From: Pseudoxanthomonas sp.
GTDB lineage: Bacteria > Pseudomonadota > Gammaproteobacteria > Xanthomonadales > Xanthomonadaceae
Direction of reading: 5' to 3'
Length of the DNA: 12,839 nucleotides
Assembly: GCA_026785795.1 (NCBI GenBank)
Contig: JAJAZJ010000205.1
Location: forward strand, 1 to 12,839
Position numbers and translations under genes: made by a program. Shown here piece after piece: positions 11,435 to 12,839 of this stretch (positions within the stretch are counted from its first letter, which is position 1; every line of letters begins with the position of its first letter). The notes under the pieces were generated by a model. That model worked only from the letters and a program-made list of their open reading frames with translations, was not told where the DNA came from and did not search any database.

Positions 11435-12052
11435 CTATCCGGCTCCCAGCGCGCGCTGCAGGTTGGCGCGTGCCTGTGCATCATAGCGCTGGTGGAACAG
11501 GTCGCTCAGGTAGATGCGCTCGCGCCCCAGCAGGCCCTTGAGGAAGCGCCTGCGATGCAGTCGGTACAGAAACCCGGGCACGTGGCCGCGGTATTCCTCG
11601 GCAATGCCGCGGTCATAGGCGTCGAACGCGGCAGGCGCCGCGCCCAGGATCGCCATATCGCAGTCCAGGAAATGCAGTGCATCCAGTCCGAAACCGTCCG
11701 CCCCGAAATCAGCGGCAGCGAGCTGGCCGTGACGCGCGGTGAGGTTGATCAACTCGGCCACCCGCAGCGCGTCCACGCCTGCCTGAGGCAGCCACTGTGC
11801 AATATGCGCAATCGCCAGCTCCGCCGAACGGCTTTCGTTGTCCTTGCGCCCCGCTGCGTAGATCGCGTCGTGGTACAGCACCGCCAGGTAGATCTCTGCG
11901 GGCTGTGCCCAGCCTGGCCCTTGCGCCACCTGCTGGTAGTGCTGCAGCACCTCCTGCACGTGACCATAGTGATGGTAGGCACGCGGCGGCGAGGCGTAGG
12001 CGCTTTCCAGCAGCGCTTGCTGGGCATCAGGCAGGATCAGCGGGGCTGTCAT
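11435..12052 (-). CDS. HD-domain predicted metal-dependent phosphohydrolase
   Basis: The 205-aa product has the HD superfamily metal-binding pattern: His31 in YHHYGHVQEVL, the His61-Asp62 doublet in AVLYHDAIYAAGRKDNESRS, and a distal aspartate in HFLDCDMAILGA (Asp130/Asp132). The YHNxxH...YHDiiY...NE..SA order is characteristic of the COG4339-type 'predicted metal-dependent HD superfamily phosphohydrolase'. The substrate is unknown; nucleotides or phosphomonoesters are likely. ATG 12052 begins MTAPLILPDAQQALLESAYA and has no strong Shine-Dalgarno sequence. A TATAGT -10-like box lies 26 nt upstream. It is cytoplasmic and is the first gene of a likely two-gene unit with the DUF6090-like gene. 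Confidence 0.9.
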   Translation of the reverse strand: MTAPLILPDAQQALLESAYASPPRAYHHYGHVQEVLQHYQQVAQGPGWAQPAEIYLAVLYHDAIYAAGRKDNESRSAELAIAHIAQWLPQAGVDALRVAELINLTARHGQLAAADFGADGFGLDALHFLDCDMAILGAAPAAFDAYDRGIAEEYRGHVPGFLYRLHRRRFLKGLLGRERIYLSDLFHQRYDAQARANLQRALGAG

Positions 12053-12078
12053 GGCAAGGACCGATGGCGCATGGATCG

Positions 12079-12084
12079 ACTATA
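12079..12084 (-). promoter_or_regulatory. Candidate -10 element for the HD-domain gene
   Basis: TATAGT (minus strand 12084-12079) is the best -10-like hexamer upstream of the HD gene. It would give a leader of roughly 20 nt to ATG 12052. No convincing -35 is seen 16-18 nt upstream. Confidence 0.35.
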
Positions 12085-12351
12085 TCCCACCCTCCTGCTG
12101 CGCCCCACACTCGGTAAAGGTGCGCCGGCGGAACATCTGCCGGACGGGTACGAATCCATCCAGCACTCACTGATGGCAGGTGATGGACCTGCGACGGGCG
12201 TGCGTAGCGGGCGCATTCGAACGCAACCTGTAACCGATTACGCCTGCCGCCAGCTAAACGGCCTTTGCGCGCGTCAGAAACCGTTCATTGGCCGCCTTGC
12301 TTAGTAGGTTGCAGCACCACCACACGCCGGACCACCGGCAAAGGCCTGAAG
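12085..12351. other. Intergenic region between the HD gene and the exported-protein gene
   Basis: The gap between the divergent genes is 299 nt. It contains a perfect 6-bp inverted repeat GCAGGT-GATGG-ACCTGC at 12176-12192 and an imperfect CG-centred palindrome GTAACCGATTAC at 12230-12241, which resembles LacI-family operators. A plus-strand open frame 12071-12304 (77 codons, beginning MDRLYPTLLL) crosses it without a Shine-Dalgarno sequence or recognisable homology and is not called as a gene. No tRNA, small-RNA or riboswitch signature was recognised. Confidence 0.4.
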
Positions 12352-12839
12352 ATGAAATCCTCCCTCCAAGTGCGCCCGCTCTTTGCGCTGGCTTTTGGCA
12401 CCACGCTGGCGCTTGGCATGACCGCGACGGCCGGCGCGCAGGATAACGGCCGCGAGCATAGCGACCGCAACCTGCAGCAGGAAGACACGGAAAGCGAACC
12501 GCGCGAGCGCGGCGAACGGCGCCGCCAGAATGTCGAGACCATTCAAGCTGAGCCTTCCGCTCCTGAAGTGGTGCCGCAGGCAGCTGACCCAGCCGACTCC
12601 ACCCCGACCCGCGCTGCGGCGCAGGAAGACTGGGGGCAGCGCGGGCAGGGCTCGCAAACCGGCCCGGAACCCGGGCAACTGCAGCAACCAAGGCCGTACG
12701 ACGATGACGTCGCGAACAGCCGCAGCGCGCCTGCCGTCGAGCTGGAAATGCGGCGCGATGCGCGCGAGCAGGCTATCCAGGCGCAGGACCGGCGCAACCG
12801 CGACCAGGCCAACGGGCGCCAGGGCGACTGGCGCAATAC
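12352..12839 (+). CDS. Exported Gln/Arg-rich protein, N-terminal part (possibly RcnB family)
   Basis: The gene continues past the right edge; 162 complete codons are visible. It starts MKSSLQVRPLFALAFGTTLA and LGMTATAGAQDNG, a classic Sec signal peptide with predicted cleavage at AGA|QD (about residues 29/30). The start is backed by AAAGG (12340-12344) 7 nt before the ATG. The mature part is low complexity, rich in Gln, Arg, Glu, Asp and Pro, with no cysteine in the visible part. It contains a coiled-coil-like stretch VELEMRRDAREQAIQAQDRR and then NRDQANGRQGDWRN. Xanthomonad RcnB-type periplasmic proteins have a similar disordered, Arg/Gln/Asn-rich lead before a C-terminal RcnB domain, but that domain would lie beyond the window. 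The RcnB suggestion is tentative. Confidence 0.75.
   Translation, partial: MKSSLQVRPLFALAFGTTLALGMTATAGAQDNGREHSDRNLQQEDTESEPRERGERRRQNVETIQAEPSAPEVVPQAADPADSTPTRAAAQEDWGQRGQGSQTGPEPGQLQQPRPYDDDVANSRSAPAVELEMRRDAREQAIQAQDRRNRDQANGRQGDWRN

Noticed and set aside
11048..12304. Plus-strand 418-codon open frame over the DUF6090-like and HD genes, including a 77-codon end at 12071-12304
   Set aside because: Most of it is antisense to supported genes. The free-standing 77-codon end has no Shine-Dalgarno sequence and no recognisable motif, so it is noted only as content of the gap.
1..12839. Search for CRISPR arrays, tRNA/rRNA genes, insertion sequences, prophage or toxin-antitoxin modules
   Set aside because: No spaced direct repeats, tRNA-like cloverleaf, transposase, integrase or recognised toxin-antitoxin pair was found. 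The only repeat cluster is the REP-type element at 159-252.

Overview
The window is high-GC DNA (by eye roughly two-thirds G+C) with the gene content and style of a gammaproteobacterium of the Xanthomonadaceae (Stenotrophomonas, Pseudoxanthomonas, Xanthomonas or a close relative). This rests on family-level resemblance (a PP_4765-type flavoprotein, a DUF6164 protein, a short TrhO, an OXLD1-like mini-protein) and on a REP element whose arms begin with GTAG. It is a guess at family rank, not a species call. I see no tRNA, rRNA, CRISPR array, insertion sequence, phage gene or integrase. The region looks like ordinary chromosomal housekeeping and conserved-hypothetical DNA, with many short transcription units switching strand.

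Layout. 1-145: 3' end of a BaiN/YhiN-type flavoprotein. 146-251: an inverted REP pair (REPIN-like) followed by 12-bp tandem copies of half an arm; the last copy contains the stop codon of trhO. 248-1024 (-): tRNA U34 hydroxylase TrhO, divergent from an AHSA1/SRPBCC protein (1099-1530, +). 1558-1923 (-): DUF6164 membrane protein, divergent from an FKBP-type prolyl isomerase lipoprotein (1984-2430, +), which is followed 7 nt later by a second HI0933-fold flavoprotein (2438-3706, +). 3891-5584 (-): a probable unit of a RIO-type kinase, a DUF1993 protein and a 64-aa basic protein. 5706-6416 (+): an RNA pseudouridine synthase with an S4 domain, then a 33-aa lysine-rich protein (6557-6658, +). 6714-7058 (-): RidA-family protein, divergent from a membrane-anchored phospholipase-D-like protein (7168-8655, +).

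8824-9842 (+): a methyltransferase of the protein-lysine-methyltransferase type, translationally coupled to a YkgJ cysteine-cluster protein. A 61-aa OXLD1-like CC..GC..C protein (9812-9997, -) overlaps the ykgJ 3' end antisense. 10036-10542 (+): a YgjP-like metallopeptidase-domain protein, convergent with 10550-12052 (-), which holds an HD-domain hydrolase and a DUF6090-like membrane protein. 12352 to the right edge (+): the N-terminal part of an exported Q/R-rich protein, perhaps RcnB-like.

Several genes belong to RNA modification or translation (TrhO, pseudouridine synthase) or protein folding and modification (FKBP, RIO kinase, lysine-methyltransferase-like enzyme), but no single pathway unites the window. 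The observations most worth checking are three genes whose ATG lies exactly 6 nt after a TAnnnT -10-like hexamer (predicted leaderless transcripts), the REP-derived stop codon of trhO, the two very small proteins (33 and 61 aa), and the coupled methyltransferase/cysteine-cluster pair. I did not find convincing evidence of a novel defence, mobile or biosynthetic system.
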